Source: Craterilacuibacter sp. RT1T (GTDB lineage Bacteria > Pseudomonadota > Gammaproteobacteria > Burkholderiales > Chromobacteriaceae). From it: 64,000 bases of DNA. Below are positions 29,801 to 40,282 of this stretch, one piece after another (the first letter of the stretch is position 1; each line of letters begins with the position of its first letter). Location of the stretch: the NCBI RefSeq assembly GCF_023502145.1, contig NZ_JAMFLI010000011.1, forward strand, positions 1 to 64,000, written 5' to 3'. A program made the translations under genes and the position numbers. The notes below the pieces were generated by a model. That model was not told where the DNA came from, made no database searches, and saw only the letters and a list, made by a program, of their open reading frames with translations.

Positions 29801-30997
29801 TCAGCGTGTGATGCCAGCCAGTTCGGCGGTATCGCAAGCAATCACGAATTCTTCATTGGTGTTGATCACCATGGCTTTAGGGCCGTTGCCACGGCTGATC
29901 ACGCCGGCAGTGCCGCGGATGCAGCGGGCGTTGGCTTCGGCATCGACTTCGATACCGAAAGCCGACAGCTTGGCCAAGGTCATGGCGCGCAGCTTGTCGC
30001 TGTTCTCGCCGATGCCGCCGGTGAATACCACTGCGTCCAGACGGTCAAGCGAGGTTGCCAGACCGCCGATATGACGGGCCAGGCGATGGGCAAACACTTC
30101 CAGCGCAACGGTCGAGCCTTCATGGCCTTCGGCTGCAGCTTCTTCCAGCGTACGGCAGTCATTGGACAGCTCGGACAGACCCAGCAGGCCCGACTCCTTG
30201 TTCAGCAGCTTGTCGATGCCGGCCAGATCCAGGCCCAGTTTTTCGCCGATATAAGCCAGGCTGCCCGGATCCACATCACCCGAACGCGTGCCCATGACCA
30301 GACCTTCCAGCGGGGTCATGCCCATGGTGGTGTCTACGCTGGCGCCATTCTTGATGGCCGCAGCAGAAGCACCGTTCCCCAGATGGGCAATCACGATGCC
30401 GTGGTTAGCGGCATCCAGACCCAGCTCGGCTACGGCGGCTTCAGCCACAAAGCGGTGGCTGGTGCCGTGGAAACCGTAACGGCGCACACCATGGTCGCGA
30501 TACAGCTTCATTGGCAGCGCGTACAGATAAGCGGCACGCGGCATCGTCTGATGGAAAGCGGTATCGAATACGGCAACCTGCGGCAGCTTAGGCAGGCAGG
30601 CTGCGACGACGCGGATACCCAGCAGGTTGGCCGGGTTATGCAGCGGTGCCAGCGCGGCGCACGCTTCAATAGCGGCTTCAACTTCAGCGGTAATCAGCGC
30701 CGAGGCGTGGAAACGCTCGCCGCCATGTACCACGCGGTGGCCGACAGCCACCACGCTATCCAGTTCGCCACGGGCGCGGATATGTTCAATCACGGCTTCC
30801 AGCGCCTGGTCATGTGCGCCACCGGCAATGGCCAGCGTGCTCTTCTTGCCGTCGGCCTTGAATACCACGCGCGAATCGGCATCGCCCAGGCACTCGGCTA
30901 GGCCGGACAGGGTCGGCTCTTCTGCACCGACAGGGAACAGACCGAACTTGAGCGACGAGCTGCCGCAGTTAATAACCAGAATCAGGGATTGGCTCAT
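29801..30997 (-). CDS. ackA: Acetate kinase AckA
   Basis: AckA makes ATP and acetate from acetyl phosphate and ADP. The 398-residue protein has the N-terminal phosphate-binding motif VINCGSSSLKFGLF, the second signature YGFHGTSHRFVAEAA, and the adenosine-site motif VVFTGGIGENS, all of the ASKHA fold. Full length. It sits between pflA (59 bp upstream) and pta, which suggests coordinated expression with the formate pathway. Confidence 0.96.
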   Translation of the reverse strand: MSQSLILVINCGSSSLKFGLFPVGAEEPTLSGLAECLGDADSRVVFKADGKKSTLAIAGGAHDQALEAVIEHIRARGELDSVVAVGHRVVHGGERFHASALITAEVEAAIEACAALAPLHNPANLLGIRVVAACLPKLPQVAVFDTAFHQTMPRAAYLYALPMKLYRDHGVRRYGFHGTSHRFVAEAAVAELGLDAANHGIVIAHLGNGASAAAIKNGASVDTTMGMTPLEGLVMGTRSGDVDPGSLAYIGEKLGLDLAGIDKLLNKESGLLGLSELSNDCRTLEEAAAEGHEGSTVALEVFAHRLARHIGGLATSLDRLDAVVFTGGIGENSDKLRAMTLAKLSAFGIEVDAEANARCIRGTAGVISRGNGPKAMVINTNEEFVIACDTAELAGITR

Positions 30998-31056
30998 GAG
31001 AGTACTTTCAATAATGAATAAAATCGGTTTGTCAGGCTGTGCACATCAAATGCACG

Positions 31057-31839
31057 CTAGCTGACAAAGAAACCGCGTGCGGCAAATTGGCCACGCACAC
31101 GGGCGACACACTCGGCCGAAGGCGGCAGGGTGTCGGCCAGTTCATATGCCATCCCAAGCTCAGCCCATTTACTCTGGCCCAACTGGTGAAATGGCAGCAC
31201 CTCTACGCGTTCGACGACTGCACCCAGACTAGCGACAAAATCGGCCAGCCGTTCGACATCATCGAAGCCGTCAGTCAGCCCCGGCACCAGCACATAACGG
31301 ATCCACATTTTCTTGCCCATCTTCGCCATGCGCCGGGCAAAATCCAGCGTCGGCTGCAAAGGCTGGGCCGTGATCTTCTTGTACTGTTCGGGGTCGCTGT
31401 GCTTGATGTCCAGCATCACCAGATCCACCGCCTCAAACCAGGCATCCGGCAGGCTCTCATGCAGATAGCCCTGAGTATCCAGCGTGGTATGCAGACCGAA
31501 ACGCGCCTTGGCCCCCTTGAACAGCTCACCGACAAAATCGGGCTGCATCATCGGCTCGCCACCGGACACCGTCACGCCACCGGCAAACTTGAGGAAGCCG
31601 GCATAAGGCTTGAGTTCGGCCAGCGCATCTTCCACGCTCATCTCGCGGCCATGATGCAGCTTCCAAGTGTCCGGGTTATGGCAATACAGGCAGCGGAACT
31701 GGCAACCTGAGGTAAAGAACACAAAACGCACACCCGGACCGTCAACGGCAGCACCGGTCTCCAGCGAATGGATATATCCCTTGACGGCAGTGCGCTCCGT
31801 AACGAAGTTGACCGGGATGGCGGTAGCGGGTGTATTCAT
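31057..31839 (-). CDS. pflA: Pyruvate formate-lyase activating enzyme PflA
   Basis: A radical-SAM enzyme that installs the glycyl radical on PflB under anaerobic conditions. The [4Fe-4S] motif CxxxCxxC is seen as CQFRCLYCHNPDTW, near residue 42 of 260, and the GGE-type SAM motif as TVSGGEPMMQPDF. The start is the ATG at 31839, which has an AAGGA site 5 bases upstream; a TTG five codons earlier is less likely. It follows pflB by 77 bp. Confidence 0.95.
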   Translation of the reverse strand: MNTPATAIPVNFVTERTAVKGYIHSLETGAAVDGPGVRFVFFTSGCQFRCLYCHNPDTWKLHHGREMSVEDALAELKPYAGFLKFAGGVTVSGGEPMMQPDFVGELFKGAKARFGLHTTLDTQGYLHESLPDAWFEAVDLVMLDIKHSDPEQYKKITAQPLQPTLDFARRMAKMGKKMWIRYVLVPGLTDGFDDVERLADFVASLGAVVERVEVLPFHQLGQSKWAELGMAYELADTLPPSAECVARVRGQFAARGFFVS

Positions 31840-31860
31840 GAGTGTCCTTGTCAAAATGAC

Positions 31861-31910
31861 GGCGGGCGGCTTGCGCCGCCCGCCGACCTAGCCTTCCTTT
31901 AGCGGAAGGC
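31861..31910 (-). other. Two hairpins in the pflB-pflA gap
   Basis: A perfect 10-bp stem GGCGGGCGGC / GCCGCCCGCC (31861-31884) lies next to a second stem GCCTTCC / GGAAGGC (31891-31910). No T tract follows, so complete termination is unlikely. They probably stabilise the pflB message or reduce readthrough into pflA, which fits the much higher need for PflB than for its activase. Confidence 0.5.
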
Positions 31911-31916
31911 GCTAAC

Positions 31917-34172
<2,256 letters not shown>

Positions 34173-34224
34173 CTTTTGCGTCTCCTGGTTCATCTTCGAA
34201 CACGATATGTAACAAATTGAATAC

Positions 34225-34266
34225 ATATTAAGTCGAAAACGAAAGCGATTACTTGATCTACGTCAA
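34225..34266 (-). promoter_or_regulatory. FNR-dependent (class II) promoter of pflB
   Basis: On the minus strand, an FNR box TTGAC-GTAG-ATCAA (34253-34266, 9 of 10 conserved bases) is centred about 41.5 bp upstream of a start point that fits the -10 hexamer TAATAT (34225-34230). This is the standard class II FNR layout and gives a leader of about 46 bases before the pflB ATG. Confidence 0.72.
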
Positions 34267-34507
34267 AAACAAATTTCTCAGCGCAACGAAAATAGCGGCT
34301 GGTAAAATCTATCTTTTTACGTTACTCATTGATAGAAAAGGATTTTAATACAAAAGTAGCGTCAAACACCAGTCTGACTCCGGCTAAAGAACGGCAACAA
34401 GCGGCAAGAAACGAACAAAACCGATCGAAAATAATTTCGAAAACGCAAAACGGGTTTTAAAAACATCACAAAACCCAAAACAACTAACCCATCTACCCAT
34501 TAAGATC
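34267..34507. other. AT-rich intergenic region upstream of focA
   Basis: About 240 bp rich in A, with phased A tracts (AAAATAAT, GAAAACG, AAAACAAC) and no protein-like frame. It must hold the focA promoter, but no pair of boxes stands out. Short A tracts may bend the DNA or bind nucleoid proteins. Confidence 0.45.
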
Positions 34508-35338
34508 ATGAGCCACACCTACTCTCTCGACTATGTCGCCCAGCAAGCCAGTGCCAAACGCACCGTCCTGCGTACCGCCACTACCCGCTATTTTCTTTCC
34601 GCCGCCTTTGCCGGCGCCCTGATTGCCCTCGTCCTCGCCGTCAGCATGCGCCTGGGGCAGTTGTTTCACAGCAATGGCTCGCCTTACTACGCCATCGCCT
34701 ACTCGGCCTTCTTCGGCACGGCCCTGGTTGCCATCATTGTTTCCAAGACCGAACTATTTACCAGTAATGTGATGTATATGAGCTTGGGTAAACTGACCGG
34801 CCGCGTCAGCAGCGCCGAGGCGCTGGCAAGCTGGGGCACGGTTTACTTCGGCAACCTGGCCGGCATTTTGCTGTTTACTATGGTGTGGATGCAGACCGGC
34901 GGTCTGGGTGACTACCCTGCCGATCATGTGGCCAGCCAGATCGCGGCCGTCAAAACCAGCGCGCCGTTTATGAAGATCTTCTGGAAGGGCGTACTGTGTA
35001 ACTGGATCATCTGCCTCGCAGTCTGGCTGCCGATGAAGCTGGAAAACGAGATGGCCAAAATTGCCTTGGTGTTCCTGCTGGTATTCGCCTTCTTCTTCTC
35101 CGGCTTCGAACACAGCATCGCCAATATGGCACTCTTTAGCCTGGTCGTCGCCCATGCGCCCGCAGCGCTGTCGTTTGGCGACATCCTGCACAATCTGCTA
35201 CCCGCAACACTGGGCAATATCGTGGGTGGTGGCGTCGGTGTCGCCTTGCTGGCCTTTATGCTCGAGCGCCACACGCTGAGCGCGCCGGCCAAGACCGCAC
35301 AGAAACCGGCCAACAAGCTGAGCCCGGCTAGCCTCTAA
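34508..35338 (+). CDS. focA: Formate channel FocA (FNT family)
   Basis: A 276-residue formate/nitrite-transporter family channel with six membrane helices. Family features include AFAGALIALVLAVSMRLG (TM1), the FFGTALVAIIVSKTELFTSNV segment split across the omega-loop side, and CNWIICLAVWLPMKLENEMAK. Next to pflB it almost surely moves formate. In E. coli focA and pflB are co-transcribed; here they are divergent, so formate channel and enzyme must be expressed from separate promoters. Confidence 0.92.
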   Translation: MSHTYSLDYVAQQASAKRTVLRTATTRYFLSAAFAGALIALVLAVSMRLGQLFHSNGSPYYAIAYSAFFGTALVAIIVSKTELFTSNVMYMSLGKLTGRVSSAEALASWGTVYFGNLAGILLFTMVWMQTGGLGDYPADHVASQIAAVKTSAPFMKIFWKGVLCNWIICLAVWLPMKLENEMAKIALVFLLVFAFFFSGFEHSIANMALFSLVVAHAPAALSFGDILHNLLPATLGNIVGGGVGVALLAFMLERHTLSAPAKTAQKPANKLSPASL

Positions 35339-35477
35339 GCTCCCCCCCTCTGCACTTAGGTGCGGAGGGGTGTCCTCTCCCCATCCCCACCCCTTTGGCA
35401 AGACTTTTACACCAGGCAGATCGCCATCAGGCCACAGCCCCAACGCCCCGACCGCGCTGCGGTAGCAAAAAAGCAAA

Positions 35478-35512
35478 AGGGGTTTGCAGCCTAAGCTGCA
35501 AACCCCTGATTT
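35478..35512 (+). terminator. Hairpin terminator downstream of focA
   Basis: Perfect 13-bp stem AGGGGTTTGCAGC / GCTGCAAACCCCT with loop CTAA, followed by GATTTTG. On the minus strand it is followed by TTTTGC, so it can also act after a leftward tRNA transcript. A weaker GC-rich hairpin without a T run (CCCCTC...GAGGGG) lies at about 35345-35371. It is the last core-genome feature before the tRNA remnant. Confidence 0.7.
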
Positions 35513-35527
35513 TGCTAATCAAATTTC

Positions 35528-35574
35528 TGGTGGGCCCTATCGGACTTGAACCGATGACCAAAGGATTATGAGTC
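35528..35574 (-). other. 3' half of a CAU-anticodon tRNA: probable attachment site
   Basis: On the minus strand the sequence reads anticodon loop CTCATAA, anticodon-stem 3' strand TCCTT, a variable region, a perfect T arm ATCGG-TTCAAGT-CCGAT, acceptor 3' strand AGGGCCC and ACCA. It looks like tRNA-Ile2(CAU) or elongator tRNA-Met. The 5' half is missing: the base pairing fails at the first positions beyond the anticodon loop (GAAGA instead of AAGGA). This pattern, next to an integrase, marks an att site left by insertion into the 3' end of a tRNA gene. Confidence 0.78.
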
Positions 35575-35695
35575 TTCACTTAACGGGGTTGACTGGTGTT
35601 GATCAAGATGGAGAAAAATCAAAATTTACCATTAAAAACAACACACTACAAAAACAACCAACTCCATGGGTGATGCTTGGGATTGACCTAGACAC

Positions 35696-35739
35696 CCCTA
35701 CAAGCCCTACAATAGCCCTACAACTTTAGACTTGTAGGG
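35696..35739. repeat. CCCTACAA repeats before the integrase
   Basis: Three direct copies of CCCTACAA at 35696, 35705 and 35716 and one inverted copy (TTGTAGGG) at 35732-35739, ending 7 bp before the integrase start. They are candidates for arm-type binding sites of the integrase or an operator for its own promoter. Confidence 0.6.
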
Positions 35740-35746
35740 ATTTCAC

Positions 35747-37033
35747 ATGGCTCGAGTACTGCTCACGATCAATCGGATCGAAAAGCTGACCTGCCCAGCA
35801 AACAAAAGTCAGGTCTTCTTGCGCGATAGTGAGGTTCCTGGCTTTGGCATCCGCTGTACCCAGAACAGGAAAACCTTCATTTTCGAGGCAGACCTGCATG
35901 GGAAGAGCATCCGGATAACCATTGGCGAGTACCCGGCTTGGTTACTTGATGCCCCAAAGGGCAGTGCTGAACCCAGCGCTCGCCGTCGGGCACGCGAACT
36001 AAGGGGGCTAATAGACCAAGGCATCGACCCCCGCGAACAAGATCGGCATAAGAAAGAAGAGAGTGAACGCCAGCAGGCTGAGCTCGCCAAAAAAAATATC
36101 TCTTTTGAATACGCGTGGTCAAGCTACATTAAAGCCAACGCTATCCGCTGGAGCAATACACACTTGGCTACGCACGAGCGGCTAACTCACAGAGGTGGAG
36201 AGCCGCGAGTACGTTCCAAAGTCAAGGAAACAATCCCTGGACCTCTCGCATCGCTATTAGATGTATGTTTGAGAGACCTCACCTCAGACCGCTTAGCGGT
36301 ATGGCTTGATAAGGAAAACATCACCAGACCCACCGTGACGGCTCTTGCATTCCGTATGCTCAGAGCTTACTTAAACTGGTGTGATGAACAGCCCGAATTT
36401 GCCGGCCTCGTCCCTGACGGTGCCCACGCGGCAAAAAAGGTCCGCCAAAGAGTAAGCAAATCGAAAGCTAAAGATGACTGCCTTCAAAGAGAGCAGTTAG
36501 CTTCATGGTTTGCAGCCATGCAACAACTTAACCCTGTTTTCCGTGCCTACTTACAGACCCTACTACTCACCGGAGCCCGCCGAGAGGAACTTGCTAAATT
36601 GTGCTGGAGTGATGTCGACTTTCAATGGAACAGCATGCGCCTTTCCGACAAGGTTGAAAGTGAAAGAACAATCCCGCTCACACCTTATGTTGCATCGTTA
36701 CTGACGGACTTACCCCGAGTTAATGAATGGGTTTTCAGTAGCCCAACCGCTAGAAGTGGGCGCATCCAAGACCCACGAGATGCCCATAATCGGGCCCTTG
36801 CCTCTGCCGGCTTGCCTAATCTCACCTTACACGGTCTTCGTCGCTCTTTTGGCACTCTGGCGGAGTGGGTCGAATGCCCTGCTGGGGTTGTAGCCCAGAT
36901 CCAAGGGCATAAACCAAGTGCCACAGCAGAAAAACATTATCGTCGACGCCCTCTCGATCTTCTTCGCATGTGGCATATCAGAATCGAAAACTGGTTCCTG
37001 GAACAAGCGGGACTGCCCACTTCCACTCAATAG
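35747..37033 (+). CDS. Tyrosine-type site-specific integrase
   Basis: A 428-residue tyrosine recombinase of the tRNA-targeting, P4-like class. The N-terminal arm-binding domain (DUF4102-like) includes DSEVPGFGIRCTQNRKTFIF. The catalytic set is complete: Arg278 in LLTGARREELAKLCW, His362-x-x-Arg365 in LHGLRRSFG, His388 in QIQGHKPS and nucleophile Tyr398 in EKHYRRRP. It lies 170 bp from the tRNA remnant and is oriented away from it. No excisionase is adjacent. It probably inserted the element whose left end is at the remnant. Confidence 0.92.
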   Translation: MARVLLTINRIEKLTCPANKSQVFLRDSEVPGFGIRCTQNRKTFIFEADLHGKSIRITIGEYPAWLLDAPKGSAEPSARRRARELRGLIDQGIDPREQDRHKKEESERQQAELAKKNISFEYAWSSYIKANAIRWSNTHLATHERLTHRGGEPRVRSKVKETIPGPLASLLDVCLRDLTSDRLAVWLDKENITRPTVTALAFRMLRAYLNWCDEQPEFAGLVPDGAHAAKKVRQRVSKSKAKDDCLQREQLASWFAAMQQLNPVFRAYLQTLLLTGARREELAKLCWSDVDFQWNSMRLSDKVESERTIPLTPYVASLLTDLPRVNEWVFSSPTARSGRIQDPRDAHNRALASAGLPNLTLHGLRRSFGTLAEWVECPAGVVAQIQGHKPSATAEKHYRRRPLDLLRMWHIRIENWFLEQAGLPTSTQ

Positions 37034-37154
37034 CTCATAGAACTCTGCCTTACCTCTCGCCAATACGGACCTAACTGTCGAGAGTCAGGTTAGGCCCAGC
37101 AGCGAACCCGCCCCGGCTAACAGCGCGTATTAGCCTACGCCAGCAGGCAGACGG

Positions 37155-37185
37155 AAAAAAAGCTGCGGACCAGGCCGCAGCTTTT
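37155..37185. terminator. Bidirectional terminator between integrase and autotransporter
   Basis: Stem AAAAGCTGCGG / CCGCAGCTTTT with a six-base loop, with A and T tracts on the two sides, between converging genes. It can end transcripts from both strands. Confidence 0.75.
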
Positions 37186-37217
37186 GTTGGACAGATCAGC
37201 CATTCAGGCCAAATCAC

Positions 37218-38693
37218 TTAATACGCGTAGCGCGCCTTGACCGATGCGGTGGCGTTGCTATAACCGCCCTTACGCCATTCGCCGTCCAGACGCGTGCTCA
37301 GCTCCAGGCCGCCCTTGCCGGTATCGGCCTTGTAGGTATGGCCGATGCCGGCGCGCCACAGCCAGCGGCTCTGGCCGGACGCCTCAGTCGAGAACAAGGC
37401 ACTGCTCTCGCCGGCGAAGGCCGAGGTCAGCACCGCACCATCGTTCATCAGGTCGTAGGCGGCACCGGCGTTCAGCGACACCGACTGGCGCGCATTCAGC
37501 GGCAGCGTCATCCGGTTGTCGACCGCCAGCAGCGTCTGTTCGACCGAACGCTTGCCATTGATCAGGTTTGCCGCGCCAGCACCCGTCTCGCTGTACCCGT
37601 CTTCCTTGATACGGGTGTAATCCAGACGCAGCGACGGCGTGGTGGTGATTTCACGCGGCAGCGCAAAAGTGCGACCGATGCCAGCGCCCATGTGATAGCT
37701 CAGGCTGTCGTAGTCCGAGCTTGCTTTCACCCCCATAAACGACAGCTGACGTTCGCCCTGATTGCGGTTACGCCCGCCATCGAGCTGGAAGTTTAACTCG
37801 GTATTGCCATCGAGCTGCACGCTGCCGTAACCGATCAGCTGATATACATCGACCTTGGACGACTGCGGGGCGGAGGCAGATTTGCCATCCACATCGCTAT
37901 GCGCATAGGCCAGTGCTGCACCCAAGCGCAGCTTGGGGCTGATCTCCGCATCGGCGCCGAACACCAGGCCGCCGGTGTTGGCCTTGAAGCCGGCGGTCTC
38001 GCTACGCGCATCCTGCTTGGCGTAGGAGCCGAACGGCTTCACCCACACGTAGCGCTCGGCGGAAGGCTCGTCACCGGACGACAGGCCGATATTGCCCTCG
38101 ACCCGCGCCTGCACCACGCGGTTGATCGCACCCAGACTGTCGCTAACCGCCGACAGGGCCGCCGACGGCAAAGCCGGCGTCAGCTGCTCCACCGCCTGCG
38201 CCAGTTCGGTCTGCGTACCCAGCTTGCCCAGCGCGTCGATCACCGGCGCCATCGCACCGGCGTTGCCACTGGCCACCAGCCGGTCGGTAATATTGTCCAG
38301 CACCCGCGCCGCGTCCTGGCTGGCCAGTGGCACCGAACCCTTGTTGTCCTTGACGATCTGCTCCAGATACACCGGCTTCTTGTCTCCACCTGTCGAGCCA
38401 CCGCCGCTACCCGCCCGCTTGATCACCAGGTCGATGCTGTTGTCGCGCTTCTCCGCGCTGAAGTCGAACAGCGCCGAATTGTCGGTGACCTTGATTCCGC
38501 TGCTTGTCAGCCCCCCCGTTGCCTGGATCACGTCCGCCAGCTTGCCAAGAGACAGGCCGGCGGCTGCGTCAACGTCGATCGTGGTGTTATCAACCAGAGT
38601 TGCCGTGCCGGTGACCAATAATTTGCTGTACTCGCTGTTGCTGCTTACGCGCACCCCCAGCGTCGCGCCGCCCCCCCTGACCGTAGTTACCAA
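37218..38693 (-). CDS. Autotransporter, C-terminal part with beta-barrel (out of frame)
   Basis: Up to 491 residues in the frame that carries the rest of the passenger stem, a Ser/Gly linker (RAGSGGGSTGGDKKPVYL), and a complete 12-strand autotransporter barrel of about 270 residues that ends in the aromatic signal ASVKARYAY. It has no signal peptide or ribosome site of its own. It joins the N-terminal part exactly at the G7 tract at 38671-38677: loss of one G would fuse VIGNYGQGG to ATLGVRVSSNSEY. In the sequence as given the barrel would not be made, so the passenger could not reach the surface. Confidence 0.82.
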   Translation of the reverse strand: MVTTVRGGGATLGVRVSSNSEYSKLLVTGTATLVDNTTIDVDAAAGLSLGKLADVIQATGGLTSSGIKVTDNSALFDFSAEKRDNSIDLVIKRAGSGGGSTGGDKKPVYLEQIVKDNKGSVPLASQDAARVLDNITDRLVASGNAGAMAPVIDALGKLGTQTELAQAVEQLTPALPSAALSAVSDSLGAINRVVQARVEGNIGLSSGDEPSAERYVWVKPFGSYAKQDARSETAGFKANTGGLVFGADAEISPKLRLGAALAYAHSDVDGKSASAPQSSKVDVYQLIGYGSVQLDGNTELNFQLDGGRNRNQGERQLSFMGVKASSDYDSLSYHMGAGIGRTFALPREITTTPSLRLDYTRIKEDGYSETGAGAANLINGKRSVEQTLLAVDNRMTLPLNARQSVSLNAGAAYDLMNDGAVLTSAFAGESSALFSTEASGQSRWLWRAGIGHTYKADTGKGGLELSTRLDGEWRKGGYSNATASVKARYAY

Positions 38694-39963
38694 TCACCTT
38701 GTACGTTTCCGCCTTGGCCAGCACCAGCTTGCCATTGTTGGCGATGCCGCCGGTGGTCTTCAGCGCGTCGCCAAGTTTTGGCAAACCATTGCCTACACTC
38801 GAGCTCAACTGATCGTTCCGCGCGCTGGTCGAGTTCAGGCTGTCCAGCACCAGTTCGCCACCACCTTCAATCATCAAAGACTGAACCTCGAGCGCGCCGT
38901 TGATGCGGTTGTTGAGCCCCTTAACCTTCACCGCATCATTCTGTGCGTAGACATCTCCAGCTACCTTGCTGTAACCGGCCAACGTCATCCCGCCAAGTTT
39001 GGTGCTTGAGCCTTGAACCAGCACGGCATAACCCTGGCTTTCCAGCTCAGCCGGTTTGTCAGCCGCCCGCCCCTGCAGCGTCAAGCCACTTACAACAGAG
39101 GTGCCGCCGGTCAGTGAAATGGCAGAGACCGCACCCTGCACCTTACCCCCGATGCGGATGTCGTCTACATAGGAACTACTCAGGTAAATCCCGGATTTTG
39201 CACCACTGATCAGCCCGTCGTTGACAATGCTGCCGCCTAGTCTTGAAGCAACACTATCAAGACCGTATAACACGCCGGTCATGGTGCCTTGATTGACGAT
39301 GTCGCCGTAGACTTGAGCGTTATCCAGCATCAACGAACTACTTAAGTAACCTCCTTCGCCGATCACCTGGCCACCAGCCGCATTCAGGAAGGCGGTATGC
39401 TGAAGAAACGGTCTCATATGCAAGCCGAGCACGCCGCCTTTTACCACAATGCCTGCCGCCTGATCGCCCTTGATGGTGCCGCTATTCTCAATCAGTTCGA
39501 TCCGGCCACCATTACCAATTGCAACCCCCGCAGCGCCGGAGCCGTCAGCCAGCCCCTGAATCATTCCGCTGTTTTGCAGCTTATTCAGAACTGTAAGCGG
39601 TCCTTCGACGTTGATAGTGCCTGTACCTCCCCCGGTGATCGTACCTGCGTTCTGTACCGACTCAGCCTGAACGCCCCCCTCGACTCGCACAACTACGTTA
39701 CCATTTTCAAGTTCAACACCGGATGTAACAGAGACACATTGACCCGCCCCCAGCGGAACAACCGTGTTTGTGTTGGCTGGTGGCGTGCTTGCAAATTGAT
39801 GGGCGCAAGTAGCCGCCAGCGCAGGCGCGGCAGCCAGCAGGCCGGCCACCAGCACGGCAGCGGCGCGGGTCGACGCCGGCTTGCCGCAGGCGGTGGCGTG
39901 TTCGTGGGTGACGACATAGGCCTGGCGGACAGCCGACCAGACGATGCGATGGGTCTTATTCAT
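38590..39963 (-). CDS. Autotransporter, N-terminal passenger part
   Basis: From the ATG at 39963 (preceded by GGAA/AGGT) the product starts with an extended signal peptide region, MNKTHRIVWSAVRQAYVVTH, then a hydrophobic core ending ALAA; this is typical of type Va autotransporters. A passenger of Gly/Val/Asn-rich beta-helix repeats follows (for example NAGTITGGGTGTINVEG). The frame leaves homology after NYGQGG and ends 30 codons later with an unrelated basic tail. Together with the downstream part it forms one gene of about 2.75 kb (37218-39963) split by a single-base slip. Confidence 0.84.
   Translation of the reverse strand: MNKTHRIVWSAVRQAYVVTHEHATACGKPASTRAAAVLVAGLLAAAPALAATCAHQFASTPPANTNTVVPLGAGQCVSVTSGVELENGNVVVRVEGGVQAESVQNAGTITGGGTGTINVEGPLTVLNKLQNSGMIQGLADGSGAAGVAIGNGGRIELIENSGTIKGDQAAGIVVKGGVLGLHMRPFLQHTAFLNAAGGQVIGEGGYLSSSLMLDNAQVYGDIVNQGTMTGVLYGLDSVASRLGGSIVNDGLISGAKSGIYLSSSYVDDIRIGGKVQGAVSAISLTGGTSVVSGLTLQGRAADKPAELESQGYAVLVQGSSTKLGGMTLAGYSKVAGDVYAQNDAVKVKGLNNRINGALEVQSLMIEGGGELVLDSLNSTSARNDQLSSSVGNGLPKLGDALKTTGGIANNGKLVLAKAETYKVIGNYGQGGRRDAGGARKQQQRVQQIIGHRHGNSG
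38671..38677 (-). repeat. G7 homopolymer at the autotransporter frameshift
   Basis: Seven C on the plus strand (seven G in the coding strand), flanked by GG on one side after a C. Six Gs restore one continuous reading frame; seven put the barrel out of frame. It is either a phase-variation switch, a fixed mutation or a read error. Confidence 0.75.
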
Positions 39964-40282
39964 ACCTATTTCCATTGGAATAATTGCCAGCTTTACCCGG
40001 CTCGATGCACGATTGCATACTGCATACAATCATGCCATAAAATGCCATGGAGGTATCGATAAAATCTATCGTAAAACTGGTCATTCCTTACATACACTTC
40101 CAGATCGCCACGGAACCCCACCCCGACTATGCACTGACCCTCTCTTTCCCGCGCCATGCTGCTTGCGCAGCACCTGCTGGTGCCACCACTCTTCGCACTG
40201 ACAGCACAACCCGCCACAACACGGACCAAGTAATCAGCGGGCATGACATTTATCTGCAATGGCAATTATTTGCCATAGTCCA
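39964..40282. other. Autotransporter upstream region with short repeats
   Basis: About 320 bp without a supported gene. Next to the autotransporter start are two adjacent TGCATAC heptamers (40014-40027), two ATGCCAT copies 10 bp apart (40032-40048), and an inverted repeat CGATA-N5-TATCG (40057-40071). These may be regulator-binding sites for the autotransporter promoter. Confidence 0.4.

Noticed and set aside
29432..30901. 489-codon plus-strand frame
   Set aside because: Antisense to ackA and the end of pta; no protein character.
35528..35604. Complete tRNA gene
   Set aside because: Only the 3' half folds; no D arm, no 5' acceptor strand and a broken anticodon stem.
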